50,105 nucleotides of DNA from Chloroflexota bacterium (GTDB taxonomy: Bacteria > Chloroflexota > Anaerolineae > Aggregatilineales > Phototrophicaceae): positions 1 through 50,105 of the forward strand of contig WTGC01000105.1 in NCBI GenBank assembly GCA_011523705.1. The letters are read 5' to 3'. This document shows, piece after piece, positions 16,424 to 24,519 of this stretch. A program made the position numbers and the translations under genes. Below the pieces are notes generated by a model. That model saw nothing but the letters and a program-made list of their open reading frames with translations, did not search any database and was not told the origin of the DNA. Within the stretch, counting starts at the first letter, position 1, and the number at the start of each line of letters is the position of its first letter.

Positions 16424-17350
16424 CTAAGATAGATGAATCTCATCATAGAGCCGCCAGGCGTCTTCCGCCCGGCAGAGCGCGGTGCCAGCGGTCATGACGG
16501 CAGCGCTGCCGGCCGCCACGCCCAGGCGCGCCGCGTCGTTCAGCTCGAAGCCCCGCGCCAACCCCATGGCAAGGCCAGCGACCATGCTGTCGCCGGCCCC
16601 GACCTTGCTCTGAATCGGCACGATTGGCGCGCGCAGAAAGACGCAGTCGGCGCTCGTGATCAATGCCGCCCCAGCCGCGCCCAGCGAAACGACAATCACT
16701 TCAGCCAAACCCAGGGCGATCAAACGCTGGCCCGCCGCGCGAATTTGCGATTCATCGCGGATGACGCCGCCGGCGAAGCGCTGCAGCTCCCGCAGGTTCG
16801 GCTTGAGCAGATAGACGCCATTGCCGATGGCGCGGTTCAGCGCGTCGCCCGCCGTATCCAGGATCACACGAATGCCATACTCGCGGGCATAACGCGTGAT
16901 CTCGCCATAAATCTCGAGCGGGACGCCCGGTGGCAGGCTGCCGCTGGCGACAATATACGCCGGATTCAAGTTGAAAATCGCCTCCAGACAGGCGATCCAC
17001 TCTTCGGCGCTCAAAGCCGGTCCCGGCATCGTGAAGCGATATTGCAGGCCCGTGCTCTCTTCGTAAACGACCACATTTTCGCGCGTGATGCCAGCGATCT
17101 CGACCGGATGATTGTCGATGCCATCGCCAGTCAGCAGTTGCCTGAGCATGGCGCCGTTGTGCCCGCCGGCGGCATAGACCGCGCTGGAATGGCCGCCGAG
17201 GAAACGAATCGCCCGCGACACATTGATGCCGCCGCCGCCCGGATGGAAGCTTGGCGCGCCGCAGCGGAGCTTGATCTCCGGCGCGACCGATTGAATGCGC
17301 GTGGCCACATCCAGCGCCGGATTCAGCGTTAACGTTACCACCTTGTCCAT
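16424..17350 (-). CDS. pfkB: 6-phosphofructokinase of the PfkB (ribokinase) family
   Basis: The 308-residue product follows E. coli PfkB closely. VTLTLNPALDVATR opens it, KLRCGAPSFHPGGGGINVSRAI (27-48) holds the substrate loop, QYRFTMPGPALS (103-114) and SGSLPPGVP (136-144) are family blocks, KPNLREL (183-189) follows, and the ATP/anion-hole motif GAGDSMVAG (251-259) carries the catalytic Asp254. The expected reaction is phosphorylation of fructose 6-phosphate by ATP in glycolysis. 1-Phosphofructokinase and tagatose-6-phosphate kinase are close relatives, but the KLRC-PGGGGINV and VASGSLPPG blocks favour PfkB proper. It is transcribed alone, divergent from the histidine phosphatase gene across 188 bp. 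Confidence 0.9.
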   Translation of the reverse strand: MDKVVTLTLNPALDVATRIQSVAPEIKLRCGAPSFHPGGGGINVSRAIRFLGGHSSAVYAAGGHNGAMLRQLLTGDGIDNHPVEIAGITRENVVVYEESTGLQYRFTMPGPALSAEEWIACLEAIFNLNPAYIVASGSLPPGVPLEIYGEITRYAREYGIRVILDTAGDALNRAIGNGVYLLKPNLRELQRFAGGVIRDESQIRAAGQRLIALGLAEVIVVSLGAAGAALITSADCVFLRAPIVPIQSKVGAGDSMVAGLAMGLARGFELNDAARLGVAAGSAAVMTAGTALCRAEDAWRLYDEIHLS

Positions 17351-17487
17351 GCGAAAGGCTCGCTCCTGTGTTCGTCGGGGCTAGTTTAACCGGGCGATGG
17401 CGCGCAGACCAGCGTTTCGATGCAGCGCTCTTCGCAAATTCTTCACGTCTCTTGACAACTGTCGCTTACGATTATCGCGGAATGCCC

Positions 17488-17493
17488 TATAAT
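17488..17493 (+). promoter_or_regulatory. -10 promoter element of the histidine phosphatase gene
   Basis: A perfect TATAAT lies 45 bp before the start at 17539. The best -35 at 16 nt spacing is the weak TTACGA (17466-17471); a perfect TTGACA at 17452-17457 is 30 nt away, too far to pair with this box. Confidence 0.4.
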
Positions 17494-17538
17494 CACCCAG
17501 TGAAAATGTAGGCGAAGCGAGGAGCATAGAATCTGCCA

Positions 17539-18234
17539 ATGCGCCTGTATCTCATCCGGCACGCGGAATCGGAAAACAACGCTCTCTCCCGGGATACGCT
17601 TCATCAGCGGAAGGTCGACCCCGATCTGACGCCCTTGGGCTACCGGCAGCGAGATTTGCTGGCGCGGCATATCGGGACGGAGACCGATGCGGCCGGCGAA
17701 GGCTACCGGATTACGCATCTCTACACCAGCGCGATGTACCGATCGCTCTTGACGACGAAGCCAGTTAGCGACGCCCTGGGCATCGCGCCAAAAGTATGGC
17801 CAGACTTGCATGAAAAAGGCGGCCTGTATCTGGAGCGGGATGGCTGCATTCGCGGCTACACCGGCATGACGCGCGCGGAGATTCTTGCCGCTTTCCCCGG
17901 CTATTGCTTGCCGGCTGAGCTGGATGAGCGCGGCTGGTATGACCCGAAGCTGGGGATGGAGCCGGAGGAGCGCAGCTATTACCGCGCAATCAAGGTTGCC
18001 AGGGAATTGCGCGAACGAGGCGATTCCGATGACGTGATCGCGCTGGTCTCGCACGCGGGCTTTCTCGATGTTTTGCTGAAAGCAATTTTCGCACAGTTGC
18101 CGTCCCGCCCCTACACTATGCGCTATTATCACGACAACACCGCCATCACGCGGATCAACTTAGATCGCGGCTGGACGACGCTGCACTATATGAATCGCGT
18201 CGATCATTTGCCAGCGCACATGCAATCTTTCTAG
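17539..18234 (+). CDS. Histidine phosphatase (phosphoglycerate mutase-like) family protein
   Basis: The 231-residue product has the phosphohistidine motif LIRHAES (catalytic His8) at its start. The second histidine box comes near the C-terminus as ALVSHAGFLDVLL, with arginines in the expected places (HLYTSAMYRSLLT). The LTPLGYRQRDLLARHI block is typical of the branch containing cofactor-dependent phosphoglycerate mutase, fructose-2,6-bisphosphatase and broad-specificity phosphatases. It is longer than minimal PhoE-type phosphatases, and an insert at 90-150 (EKGGLYLERDGCIRGYTGMTRAE) resembles the branch that acts on larger substrates. No specific substrate is proposed. GGAG lies about 14 nt before the ATG, which is long. 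It precedes an SDR gene by 33 bp, so the two may be co-transcribed. Confidence 0.85.
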   Translation: MRLYLIRHAESENNALSRDTLHQRKVDPDLTPLGYRQRDLLARHIGTETDAAGEGYRITHLYTSAMYRSLLTTKPVSDALGIAPKVWPDLHEKGGLYLERDGCIRGYTGMTRAEILAAFPGYCLPAELDERGWYDPKLGMEPEERSYYRAIKVARELRERGDSDDVIALVSHAGFLDVLLKAIFAQLPSRPYTMRYYHDNTAITRINLDRGWTTLHYMNRVDHLPAHMQSF

Positions 18235-18267
18235 CATGAAAACTGCGCGAGCCAGGGAGGCGGCTAA

Positions 18268-19017
18268 ATGACAGATCTGGGCGGGCAGGTTGCGGTTGTG
18301 ACTGGCGGCGGCGGCGGCATAGGCAGCGCCATCTGCCGGCGGCTGGCGGCCGCGGGCGCCCAGGTCGTCATCACCTATAACAGCGATCAAGGCAAGGCGC
18401 GGGCAGCGGCGAATACACTAGCGGGCGGCAATCACCTGATTACTCGCGCGCCCGTTGACGATGCCGAGGCGCAAGCCAAGCTGGCGGAGGCCGTCGGCGA
18501 AAAGTACGGTCGCCTCGATATACTGGTTAACAATGCCGGCGTCACCAAAGCCGTGCCGCACGCCGATCTGGATGACCTCAATGACGAGACCATTGACCAG
18601 ATCTTCCGCGTCAATTGGCGCGGCGCCTTCGCCTCGATCCGCGCGCTGCAGCCGCTGCTGTCCGACGGCGCCGGCGGCGTCGTGATCAATATCTCGTCCA
18701 TCGCCGGGCGCACCGGCGTCGGCAGCAATGTCGCCTATTGCGCGAGCAAAGCGGCGCTGGATAGCATGACGCGGTCGCTGGCGCGGGCGCTGGCGCCACA
18801 TATCCGCGTGCTGTCGGTATCGCCCGGCTGGGTCAACGGCGAATACGCCCAGCGCATGCCGCGAGCGCTAATCGCGGAGCAAGAAGAGAAGACGCCGCTG
18901 GGTCGCATCGCCGAGGCGGAAGATGTGGCCGAAGCCGTCTACGCTGCCGTCGCGCATTTGCGCTTCAGCACCGGCGATATCATTCCGGTCGATGGCGGGC
19001 GTCCGCTAGGTGAATGA
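18268..19017 (+). CDS. Short-chain dehydrogenase/reductase (SDR), FabG-like
   Basis: The 249-residue classical SDR has an NAD(P)-binding TGGGGGIG (12-19), NNAG (88-91), catalytic Ser144 in NISSIAG, and the catalytic pair Tyr157/Lys161 in YCASK. The C-terminal SPGWV and GDIIPVDGG blocks fit the 3-oxoacyl-ACP reductase/sugar dehydrogenase branch. It reduces or oxidises a keto or hydroxyl group with NAD(P)H; the substrate is not set by sequence. GGGAGG lies before the ATG. It follows the phosphatase closely and is 24 bp upstream of the copper monooxygenase gene on the same strand, so the three could form a transcript. Confidence 0.9.
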   Translation: MTDLGGQVAVVTGGGGGIGSAICRRLAAAGAQVVITYNSDQGKARAAANTLAGGNHLITRAPVDDAEAQAKLAEAVGEKYGRLDILVNNAGVTKAVPHADLDDLNDETIDQIFRVNWRGAFASIRALQPLLSDGAGGVVINISSIAGRTGVGSNVAYCASKAALDSMTRSLARALAPHIRVLSVSPGWVNGEYAQRMPRALIAEQEEKTPLGRIAEAEDVAEAVYAAVAHLRFSTGDIIPVDGGRPLGE

Positions 19018-19041
19018 AGTAACAAGTACAGGAGAATTCTG

Positions 19042-20466
19042 ATGCGATATTTCATTCTGAGTTGCCTTATTTTCATCAGTTCGCTCGCGGTTTTGGCGCA
19101 CGGCGATGCAGAGCATGATGACGACGAGACCGCAGCGGCTGACCTCAGCAGCGTCAGCGTCCCGGCGCATCCCACCTATCACGAGCATGTGCGCCCGATC
19201 ATTGAAGCCAGTTGCGTCGCTTGTCACAGCGACGGTCAGATCGCTGGTTACGCTCCCTTCACGTTGGCGGAAGATGTCGTTTGGGCGGCGCAAGACATCA
19301 AGTTCCATGTTGTGAATCGGCTCATGCCGCCCTGGATGCCGTCACGGGCGAACCGGCCGCTGCAAAACGACCGCAGCCTGTCCGACGAAGAAATCGCCAT
19401 CATCGCCGCCTGGGCTGACGATGGCGCGCCGCTCGGCGACCCACATGACTACACGCCATCGGCAACCGATGCAGTATCGCCGGCCGAGATGCGCGCCGAC
19501 CTGACTCTGCAGCTTGACGAAGCCTATGCGCCGGCTGCGGATGCGCTCGACGACTACCGCTGCTTCGCCTTTGAGCTGTACGTCGACGCGCCCCAGTTCA
19601 TAACCGGCTACGAATTCATCCCCGATGTGGCAAAGATGGCGCATCACAGCATCTTTTATCTGTTTGATGAAGGGGCAGAGGGCGCCATACAGAGTCGCGA
19701 TAATGCCGACGGGCGGCCCGGCTGGTCCTGTCATGGGGGCCCCGGCATCGCCAGCGAAAGGAAGGGGATTGGCGGCTGGACGCCGGGCGCGTCGCCGGTA
19801 TTGTTTCCGGCTGGCACAGGCTTCCCCATCAAGCCGAGCCAACAGATTGTCGTGCAAATGCACTACAATTTCTGGACGACGAACCAGCCGGATCGCAGCC
19901 GCATCGTCCTGCAGTTGGAATCGGCCGAGAGCGAACTCGCCGAACTCACGGATGTGCCGCTGGCAGCGCCAGTTGAAATCCCCTGCCCGGCCGGCGTCGA
20001 GGGACCGCAATGCGAGCGCGAGCGGGCGCTTGATCGGGTCGCCGAACAGTATGGGGCAGACGCGCGCGCAGTCCCGGACCGGCTGTTGCGCCGCTGCGGT
20101 CAAAGCCTGGAAGTCTACGCCGAGAATACTGGCGAAAACGCGAGGGGCTACTGCGATTATCCGATTCAGCGATCCCTGACCATATTCGGCGTTTTCGGGC
20201 ACATGCACGAACTAGGGCGCAGTTTCCGCCTCGAGTTAAATCCAGACGGAGAAGAACCGCTGCTGCTGCTGGATATCCCGCGCTGGGACTTCCACTGGCA
20301 GGACCACTACCTCTTCGTCGAGCCGCTGCAAATCGCCCAGGGCGATATCCTGCGGATCGGCTGCGTCTGGGACAGTGCGCTATCCGAAGATCCGCGTTAC
20401 GTCGTTTGGGGCGAGGGCACGAGCGATGAGATGTGCTTCGGCACGCTGCTGGCGCTGAAGCCGTGA
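19042..20466 (+). CDS. Secreted cytochrome c / PHM-like copper monooxygenase fusion
   Basis: The 474-residue product has a signal peptide (cut near VLA-HG), then an acidic/His stretch HGDAEHDDDE. A c-type heme site follows, C58-x-x-C61-H62, with VNRLMPPWMP (91-100) carrying candidate axial Met95. Residues 170-474 match the two-domain ascorbate-dependent type II copper monooxygenases (PHM, dopamine beta-monooxygenase). MAHHSIF gives His201/His202 and VQMHYN gives His274 as the CuH ligands; GHMHELG gives His387/His389 and DEMCFG gives Met464 as the CuM ligands. PHM hydroxylates an unactivated carbon using O2 and two electrons; the fused heme domain is a plausible electron donor, replacing ascorbate. 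The substrate is unknown. AGGAG lies 8 nt before the ATG. It ends 4 bp from the convergent sigma factor gene. Confidence 0.88.
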   Translation: MRYFILSCLIFISSLAVLAHGDAEHDDDETAAADLSSVSVPAHPTYHEHVRPIIEASCVACHSDGQIAGYAPFTLAEDVVWAAQDIKFHVVNRLMPPWMPSRANRPLQNDRSLSDEEIAIIAAWADDGAPLGDPHDYTPSATDAVSPAEMRADLTLQLDEAYAPAADALDDYRCFAFELYVDAPQFITGYEFIPDVAKMAHHSIFYLFDEGAEGAIQSRDNADGRPGWSCHGGPGIASERKGIGGWTPGASPVLFPAGTGFPIKPSQQIVVQMHYNFWTTNQPDRSRIVLQLESAESELAELTDVPLAAPVEIPCPAGVEGPQCERERALDRVAEQYGADARAVPDRLLRRCGQSLEVYAENTGENARGYCDYPIQRSLTIFGVFGHMHELGRSFRLELNPDGEEPLLLLDIPRWDFHWQDHYLFVEPLQIAQGDILRIGCVWDSALSEDPRYVVWGEGTSDEMCFGTLLALKP

Positions 20467-20470
20467 GCGG

Positions 20471-21139
20471 TCAATTTCCGAACAGATTCATCATGTAGTC
20501 GGTCGAGATGCCTTGCGACTCCAGGTGGGTCTTGAGCTTGCGGCGGGCATCGTGGATGAGCTTGTAGAGCGCGTTGCGGTTGCTGCCCATGCGCTCGGCC
20601 AGCACGTCCATCGGGATGCCCTTGAGGGCGACGGCGACCAGAGCCTGGTACTGCCGCTCGGTGAGCGCCTCCTGCAGCGCCAGCTCGATCTTTTCCATGA
20701 CGTCATCGCGCTCGGCCACCTTCTCCGGCGTTGGCGAAGCCGCCGACCCCAGCCGGGTCGTCAACGGCAGCAGGTCGCCATCGGCGGTGAGCTCATCGAG
20801 ACTGAAGTCTTTGTAGCGGGCGCGCCGCAGGTCGCTGATGGCGAGGCGGATCGCGACCTTGGTCGCCCAGGTGGTGAAGCGACTCTCGCCGCGGAAATTC
20901 GCCAGATTATCCATCACGCGCAGGGTGGCGTCTTGCGCCAGATCCTCCGCCATCTGCGCCAATTCCTGCGCCGCCATGCCGCGCAGGTCGCTACGGTCCT
21001 GGCTGAGATAAAAGTAGATGCTGCGCCGCAAGCGCAGACGCAGATCAGCCAGAGCCTCGCTCTGCGCCGCATCGCCCGTGTTCTGCAGGGCGGCGATCCA
21101 TTCATCATTGCTGCGGTCGGCCACTTTAGCGGTCTTCAT
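20471..21139 (-). CDS. RNA polymerase sigma factor, ECF-like
   Basis: The 222-residue product has region 2 (AEDLAQDATLRVMDNLANFRGESRFTTWATKVAIRLAISDLRRARYKD, about 68-115), with the FTTWAxxVAxxxAxDxxRR core that contacts the -10 element. After a linker comes region 4 (LTERQYQALVAVALKGIPMDVLAERMGSNRNALYKLIHDARRKLK), the -35-reading helix-turn-helix. This two-domain layout without regions 1 and 3 is that of ECF (group 4) factors. No anti-sigma gene adjoins it, which leaves its control unknown. It is divergent from ftsH across 206 bp, and an ECF-like GGAAC motif in that gap faces ftsH. Confidence 0.88.
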   Translation of the reverse strand: MKTAKVADRSNDEWIAALQNTGDAAQSEALADLRLRLRRSIYFYLSQDRSDLRGMAAQELAQMAEDLAQDATLRVMDNLANFRGESRFTTWATKVAIRLAISDLRRARYKDFSLDELTADGDLLPLTTRLGSAASPTPEKVAERDDVMEKIELALQEALTERQYQALVAVALKGIPMDVLAERMGSNRNALYKLIHDARRKLKTHLESQGISTDYMMNLFGN

Positions 21140-21180
21140 GCGTCGCCTGTAATCATTCCAGCTTCACCTACAATGATAAA

Positions 21181-21206
21181 GGAACATGAGACAATATACA
21201 CCTGTC
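21181..21206 (+). promoter_or_regulatory. Possible ECF-sigma promoter facing ftsH
   Basis: GGAAC at 21181-21185 is followed 18 nt later by GTC at 21204-21206, roughly the GGAAC / GTC pattern of many ECF promoters, though the spacer is a little long. It lies between the sigma gene and ftsH and points to ftsH. Confidence 0.25.
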
Positions 21207-21290
21207 AGCCGGCGCGGCGCGACAAGATTCGCCGCAGTCGAATCTAGCCAAAATATCACTTTTTCAGCCGCGGCCGGGTCATTGTCACTG

Positions 21291-21323
21291 AGGCGGAAAG
21301 TCAGAAAACTCTGACCGCCGCCT
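21291..21323 (+). promoter_or_regulatory. Two-part stem-loop in the ftsH leader
   Basis: AGGCGG (21291-21296) pairs with CCGCCT (21318-21323), and GTCAGA (21300-21305) pairs with TCTGAC (21310-21315) around an AAAC loop, with a small AAA/CG internal loop. No T-run follows, so it is not a standard terminator. It ends 10 nt before the GGAG ribosome site (21334-21337) and 22 nt before the ATG. It could be an operator or an RNA control element. Confidence 0.55.
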
Positions 21324-21345
21324 AATCAATAACGGAGCTTCGTCC

Positions 21346-23265
21346 ATGAACAACCGCTCAGAGCCCCCCCAACACGTGACCGAAGGGGGAAAAGATGGCA
21401 AGAAAAACAACGATGGCGGCAAGTCGCCTTTTAGCAACCCCAATGCCCAGCGCATGTGGATTGTGCTCGGCATTATCGTCCTGGCCATGTCCCTGCTCAT
21501 TTTCAATGGTCGCGCCGCCTTTCAAGCGGGCAGCGGTCTGCCGATCAATGAGTTGGCGGCTGATATCAGTCGCGGTCGGGTGGACCGGGTCGAAGAGCGC
21601 GGCGGCACCGAGCTCAAGGTCACTTACACCGATCAAACCACGAAGACCGCCTACAAAAGCCAATTCTCGGACTTTTACCAGTTGATGGGCGCGCTGGACG
21701 TCTCGCATGCGGCGCTGGCGAATGTCAACTTCGTGCCGCATCCCACCGATGATACGCCCGGCATCATCTTCCAAATTGTGCTCGGCGTCGTGCCGATTCT
21801 GATTATCGTCTGGTTCTTGTGGCGGATGATGCGCTCGATGCGCGCCGGGCAGGATCAAGCGATGAGCTTCGGGCGCAGCAAGCCGCGCGTCTCCCGCGAT
21901 ATGGAACGTCCGCAAGTGACCTTCAAAGACGTCGCCGGCGCCGAAGAGGCGAAGGAAGACCTCAAAGAGATCGTCGAATTCCTCAAGGAGCCGGAGAAAT
22001 TCATCCGCTTGGGCGCGCGTGTGCCCAAGGGCGTGCTGATGGTGGGACCGCCCGGCACCGGCAAGACCTTGATGGCGCGCGCCGTCGCCGGGGAAGCGGG
22101 CGTGCCCTTCTTCAGCATCTCCGGCTCGGAATTTGTCGAGATGTTCGTTGGAGTCGGCGCCAGCCGCGTCCGTGATTTGTTCGAGCGCGCCAAGGCGGAA
22201 GCGCCCGCCATCGTCTTCGTCGACGAGATTGACGCGGTCGGGCGGCATCGTGGCGCTGGCTTGGGCGGCGGGCATGACGAGCGCGAGCAGACGCTGAATC
22301 AGATCCTGGTGGAGATGGACGGCTTCGACAACGACACCAATATCATCATCGTCGCCGCCACTAACCGCCCCGACATCCTTGATCCGGCGCTGCTGCGCCC
22401 GGGCCGCTTCGATCGCAAAGTGGTGATGGACAACCCCGATGTCCGCGGACGGCAAGAAATCCTCAAGGTGCATTCGCGCGGCAAACCGTTGGCGGGTGAT
22501 GTCGATGTGGAAGCGCTGGCGAAGATCACAGCCGGCTTCAGTGGCGCTGATCTGGAGAACCTGGTGAACGAAGCGGCGATCCTGGCGGCGCGCCGCAACA
22601 AGAAATCCATCGGCATGACCGAGATGCAAGAAGCGATGGAGCGCGTGGTGATGGGACCGGAACGCCGCAGCCGCGTTATCACGCCGGAGGAGAAAGAAAA
22701 GGTCGCCTATCATGAAGCGGGACATGCCCTGCTCTTCCACCTGCTGGACAACACCAGCCCGGTGCACAAGATCACGATCGTCTCGCGTGGGCGCGCCGGC
22801 GGTTATGTCATGCCGCTGCCCGATGGCGACGACATGCTGATCACGCGCGAGAAATTCGAAGACGATATCGTGGCGGCGATGGGCGGCCGGGCGGCTGAGG
22901 AGATCATCTACAATCAGTTCACCACCGGCGCCAGCAATGACTTGCAGCAAGCGACGCGGATGGCGCGGGCGATGGTGACGCAATTCGGCATGAGCGACCT
23001 GCTGGGTCCGCGGTCTTATGGGAATGGCGGCGGCGCCGTCTTTCTCGGGCGGGAGATCGCCGAGCAGCGCGATTACAGCGAGCATTACGCCCAGCAGATC
23101 GACGATGAGGTGAAGCGGATTCTGCAAGCGGCTTACGAGCGCGCCAAAGGCTTGCTGCTCGAGCAGAAAGACACGATGGAAGAGCTGGTACAGATTCTGA
23201 TCGAGCGCGAGACACTCAACGCGGAGGAGTTCGTCGAGATCGTCGATGGTCCGGCGCCGGCGTAA
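21346..23265 (+). CDS. ftsH: ATP-dependent membrane zinc metalloprotease FtsH
   Basis: The 639-residue product is complete. A short cytoplasmic start is followed by a membrane helix at about 38-53, an extracytoplasmic segment (60-137) and a second helix at about 140-159. The AAA+ domain has Walker A GPPGTGKT (234-241), Walker [12 protein letters not shown], the second region of homology [18 protein letters not shown], and the pore motif in [12 protein letters not shown]. The M41 protease domain has the zinc motif H456-E457-A-G-H460. FtsH forms membrane hexamers that degrade misfolded membrane proteins and specific regulators. GGAG lies 8 nt before the ATG. The gene stands alone between an upstream stem-loop and a downstream terminator. 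It is transcribed divergently from an ECF-like sigma gene, which may be functionally linked. Confidence 0.97.
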   Translation: MNNRSEPPQHVTEGGKDGKKNNDGGKSPFSNPNAQRMWIVLGIIVLAMSLLIFNGRAAFQAGSGLPINELAADISRGRVDRVEERGGTELKVTYTDQTTKTAYKSQFSDFYQLMGALDVSHAALANVNFVPHPTDDTPGIIFQIVLGVVPILIIVWFLWRMMRSMRAGQDQAMSFGRSKPRVSRDMERPQVTFKDVAGAEEAKEDLKEIVEFLKEPEKFIRLGARVPKGVLMVGPPGTGKTLMARAVAGEAGVPFFSISGSEFVEMFVGVGASRVRDLFERAKAEAPAIVFVDEIDAVGRHRGAGLGGGHDEREQTLNQILVEMDGFDNDTNIIIVAATNRPDILDPALLRPGRFDRKVVMDNPDVRGRQEILKVHSRGKPLAGDVDVEALAKITAGFSGADLENLVNEAAILAARRNKKSIGMTEMQEAMERVVMGPERRSRVITPEEKEKVAYHEAGHALLFHLLDNTSPVHKITIVSRGRAGGYVMPLPDGDDMLITREKFEDDIVAAMGGRAAEEIIYNQFTTGASNDLQQATRMARAMVTQFGMSDLLGPRSYGNGGGAVFLGREIAEQRDYSEHYAQQIDDEVKRILQAAYERAKGLLLEQKDTMEELVQILIERETLNAEEFVEIVDGPAPA

Positions 23266-23291
23266 ATCACGCTCAACAGGACGTTAGTTGG

Positions 23292-23318
23292 GGGCGGGCC
23301 GGTGGCTCGCCCTTTTTT
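23292..23318 (+). terminator. Intrinsic terminator after ftsH
   Basis: GGGCGGGCC (23292-23300) and GGCTCGCCC (23304-23312) pair fully, with one G-T, around GGT, followed at once by TTTTTT. The stem is one base different from the dispersed palindrome at 3727-3747. Confidence 0.9.
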
Positions 23319-23414
23319 GTTCAACAGGGACTGTTAGAAGAGTCTGCAAGACTGTAATATGTCTTCACGATAGCGAATTATCATGTACTTGGTATTTTGA
23401 GAGATGCGGCTGAC

Positions 23415-23420
23415 AGGAGA
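23415..23420 (+). promoter_or_regulatory. Shine-Dalgarno site that decides the TIR gene start
   Basis: AGGAGA lies 6 nt before a TTG at 23427. An earlier in-frame TTG at 23397 has no such site. Confidence 0.65.
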
Positions 23421-23426
23421 AGACAT

Positions 23427-23882
23427 TTGCCTCAGAAAACGTTGCACGTTGGTAACTACACGCACGATGTCTTTCTGTCTCATGCGTCTGAGGATAAAGT
23501 TCAAGTGGCGCGACCGCTAGCACTAATGCTTCAGGAGCGCGGACTGCGTGTTTGGTATGACGAGTTTGAATTGCGCATTGGCGACAATTTGATTGCAAAG
23601 CTGAACGCGGGCATGAACTCAAGTCGCTTTGGCATTCTCGTATTGTCAAATGACTTTTTTGGAAAGAACTGGACCGAATACGAATTGAACACTCTAGAGT
23701 ACATGGCAGTTACGCAAGAATTCATTCTTTTCCCAGTTTTACACAACATCTCGGTGGAGGAGCTTAGAGCTTACCGTGCATCTCTAGCCAACATAGTTGC
23801 TCGAAGCACAGCAACCCATACGATTGAAGAGATCGCCATCGAGATTCATGAAATCATTTTGCAGAGAACCTTGCTATACTAG
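23427..23882 (+). CDS. TIR-domain protein, likely NADase-type immune effector
   Basis: With the TTG start at 23427 the product is 151 residues, a single TIR domain with almost nothing else. Box 1 is DVFLSHASED (14-23), the BB-loop region is VWYDEFELRIGDNLIAKLNAG (42-62), and the alphaC segment SNDFFGKNWTEYEL (74-87) carries Glu84/Glu86, the latter at the position of the catalytic Glu of TIR NADases. Bacterial TIR proteins deplete NAD or make cyclic-ADP-ribose-type signals during phage infection. No Thoeris ThsA, SAVED or Argonaute partner adjoins it; instead two DUF1883 genes follow. Base composition is visibly more AT-rich than around it. Its stop codon abuts an alternative ATG for the first DUF1883 gene, so the genes are probably translated from one message. 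Confidence 0.85.
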   Translation: MPQKTLHVGNYTHDVFLSHASEDKVQVARPLALMLQERGLRVWYDEFELRIGDNLIAKLNAGMNSSRFGILVLSNDFFGKNWTEYELNTLEYMAVTQEFILFPVLHNISVEELRAYRASLANIVARSTATHTIEEIAIEIHEIILQRTLLY

Positions 23883-23915
23883 ATGCACAGGCAGTTGGGA
23901 AAGAAGGCGCCTAAG

Positions 23916-24200
23916 ATGAAGTTCGTTAAACATGATTTAGGGCAGCGTGCTGGCGGAGAGACAGTTGAAGTTGTTCTGCAAGGCAACGCCGCCAACGTGC
24001 GCCTTGTAGATAATGCCAACCTGCAACTGTATCGATATGGCCAGAAGTTCAATTGCATTAGCGGGAATAGCAAGGACTCTCCTGTTCTGTTAGAGATTCC
24101 ACGCGCCGGGCATTGGTACGTTGTCGTGGATTTGGCTGGCCGGTCAGGTACGGTATCTTCATCAGTCCGAATCCTTGAGGGCGAAGCCGTCAACTCCTAA
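23916..24200 (+). CDS. DUF1883 domain protein, copy 1
   Basis: The product is 94 residues and consists of one DUF1883 domain: MKFVKHDLGQRAGGETVEVVL, then GNAANVRLVDNANLQLYRYG, SPVLLEIPRAGHWYVVVDLAG and SSSVRIL. The all-beta pattern and the GHWYVVVDL core are diagnostic of the family. ATG 23916 is chosen because AGAAGG lies 8 nt before it and the family begins MKF; an ATG at 23883, directly after the TIR stop, would add 11 residues. The function of DUF1883 is unknown to me, but I recall it fused to TIR domains in other bacteria. Here it is a separate gene just downstream of a TIR gene, which suggests a sensor or regulator of the effector. Confidence 0.82.
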   Translation: MKFVKHDLGQRAGGETVEVVLQGNAANVRLVDNANLQLYRYGQKFNCISGNSKDSPVLLEIPRAGHWYVVVDLAGRSGTVSSSVRILEGEAVNS

Positions 24201-24237
24201 CGTTCGCGATTGTGGTTGTCAAGCAGACTGTCGTCTC

Positions 24238-24519
24238 ATGCAATTCATCAAACATGACTTGGGTCAACTGTCAGGTGACGAGATAGCTGAAGTTACCATC
24301 ACGAACGCTGCAAATGTACGCTTGTTGGACAGTGACAACTTTCGCAGGTATCGTAGCGGACGACCTCACCGTTATACTGGCGGACACTACACACAGTCCC
24401 CCATTCGCTTCGAGATCCCCCGCGTCGGGCACTGGTACGTTGTTGTAGACTTGGGCGGCTACCCTGGCGAAGTCGGATCGTCAGCGCGTGTTCTTTCCGG
24501 GGAAACTGTTTCAGGCTGA
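24238..24519 (+). CDS. DUF1883 domain protein, copy 2
   Basis: The 93-residue product is a clear paralogue of the preceding gene: MQFIKHDLGQLSGDEIAEVTI, NAANVRLLDSDNFRRYRSG, SPIRFEIPRVGHWYVVVDLGG and GSSARVL align without large gaps. The start at 24238 is fixed by homology to copy 1; the longer open frame upstream reads into unrelated sequence, and the ribosome site is weak. The middle loop HRYTGGHYTQ differs from FNCISGNSKD in copy 1, the most divergent part of the pair. The last 9 bp overlap the end of the convergent barrel-protein gene. The gap to copy 1 is 37 bp, so both likely share the TIR transcript. Confidence 0.82.
   Translation: MQFIKHDLGQLSGDEIAEVTITNAANVRLLDSDNFRRYRSGRPHRYTGGHYTQSPIRFEIPRVGHWYVVVDLGGYPGEVGSSARVLSGETVSG

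Noticed and set aside
21358..23127. A long open frame opposite ftsH on the minus strand
   Set aside because: It is the shadow of a GC-rich coding strand; it has no family motifs and no ribosome site, while ftsH is certain.
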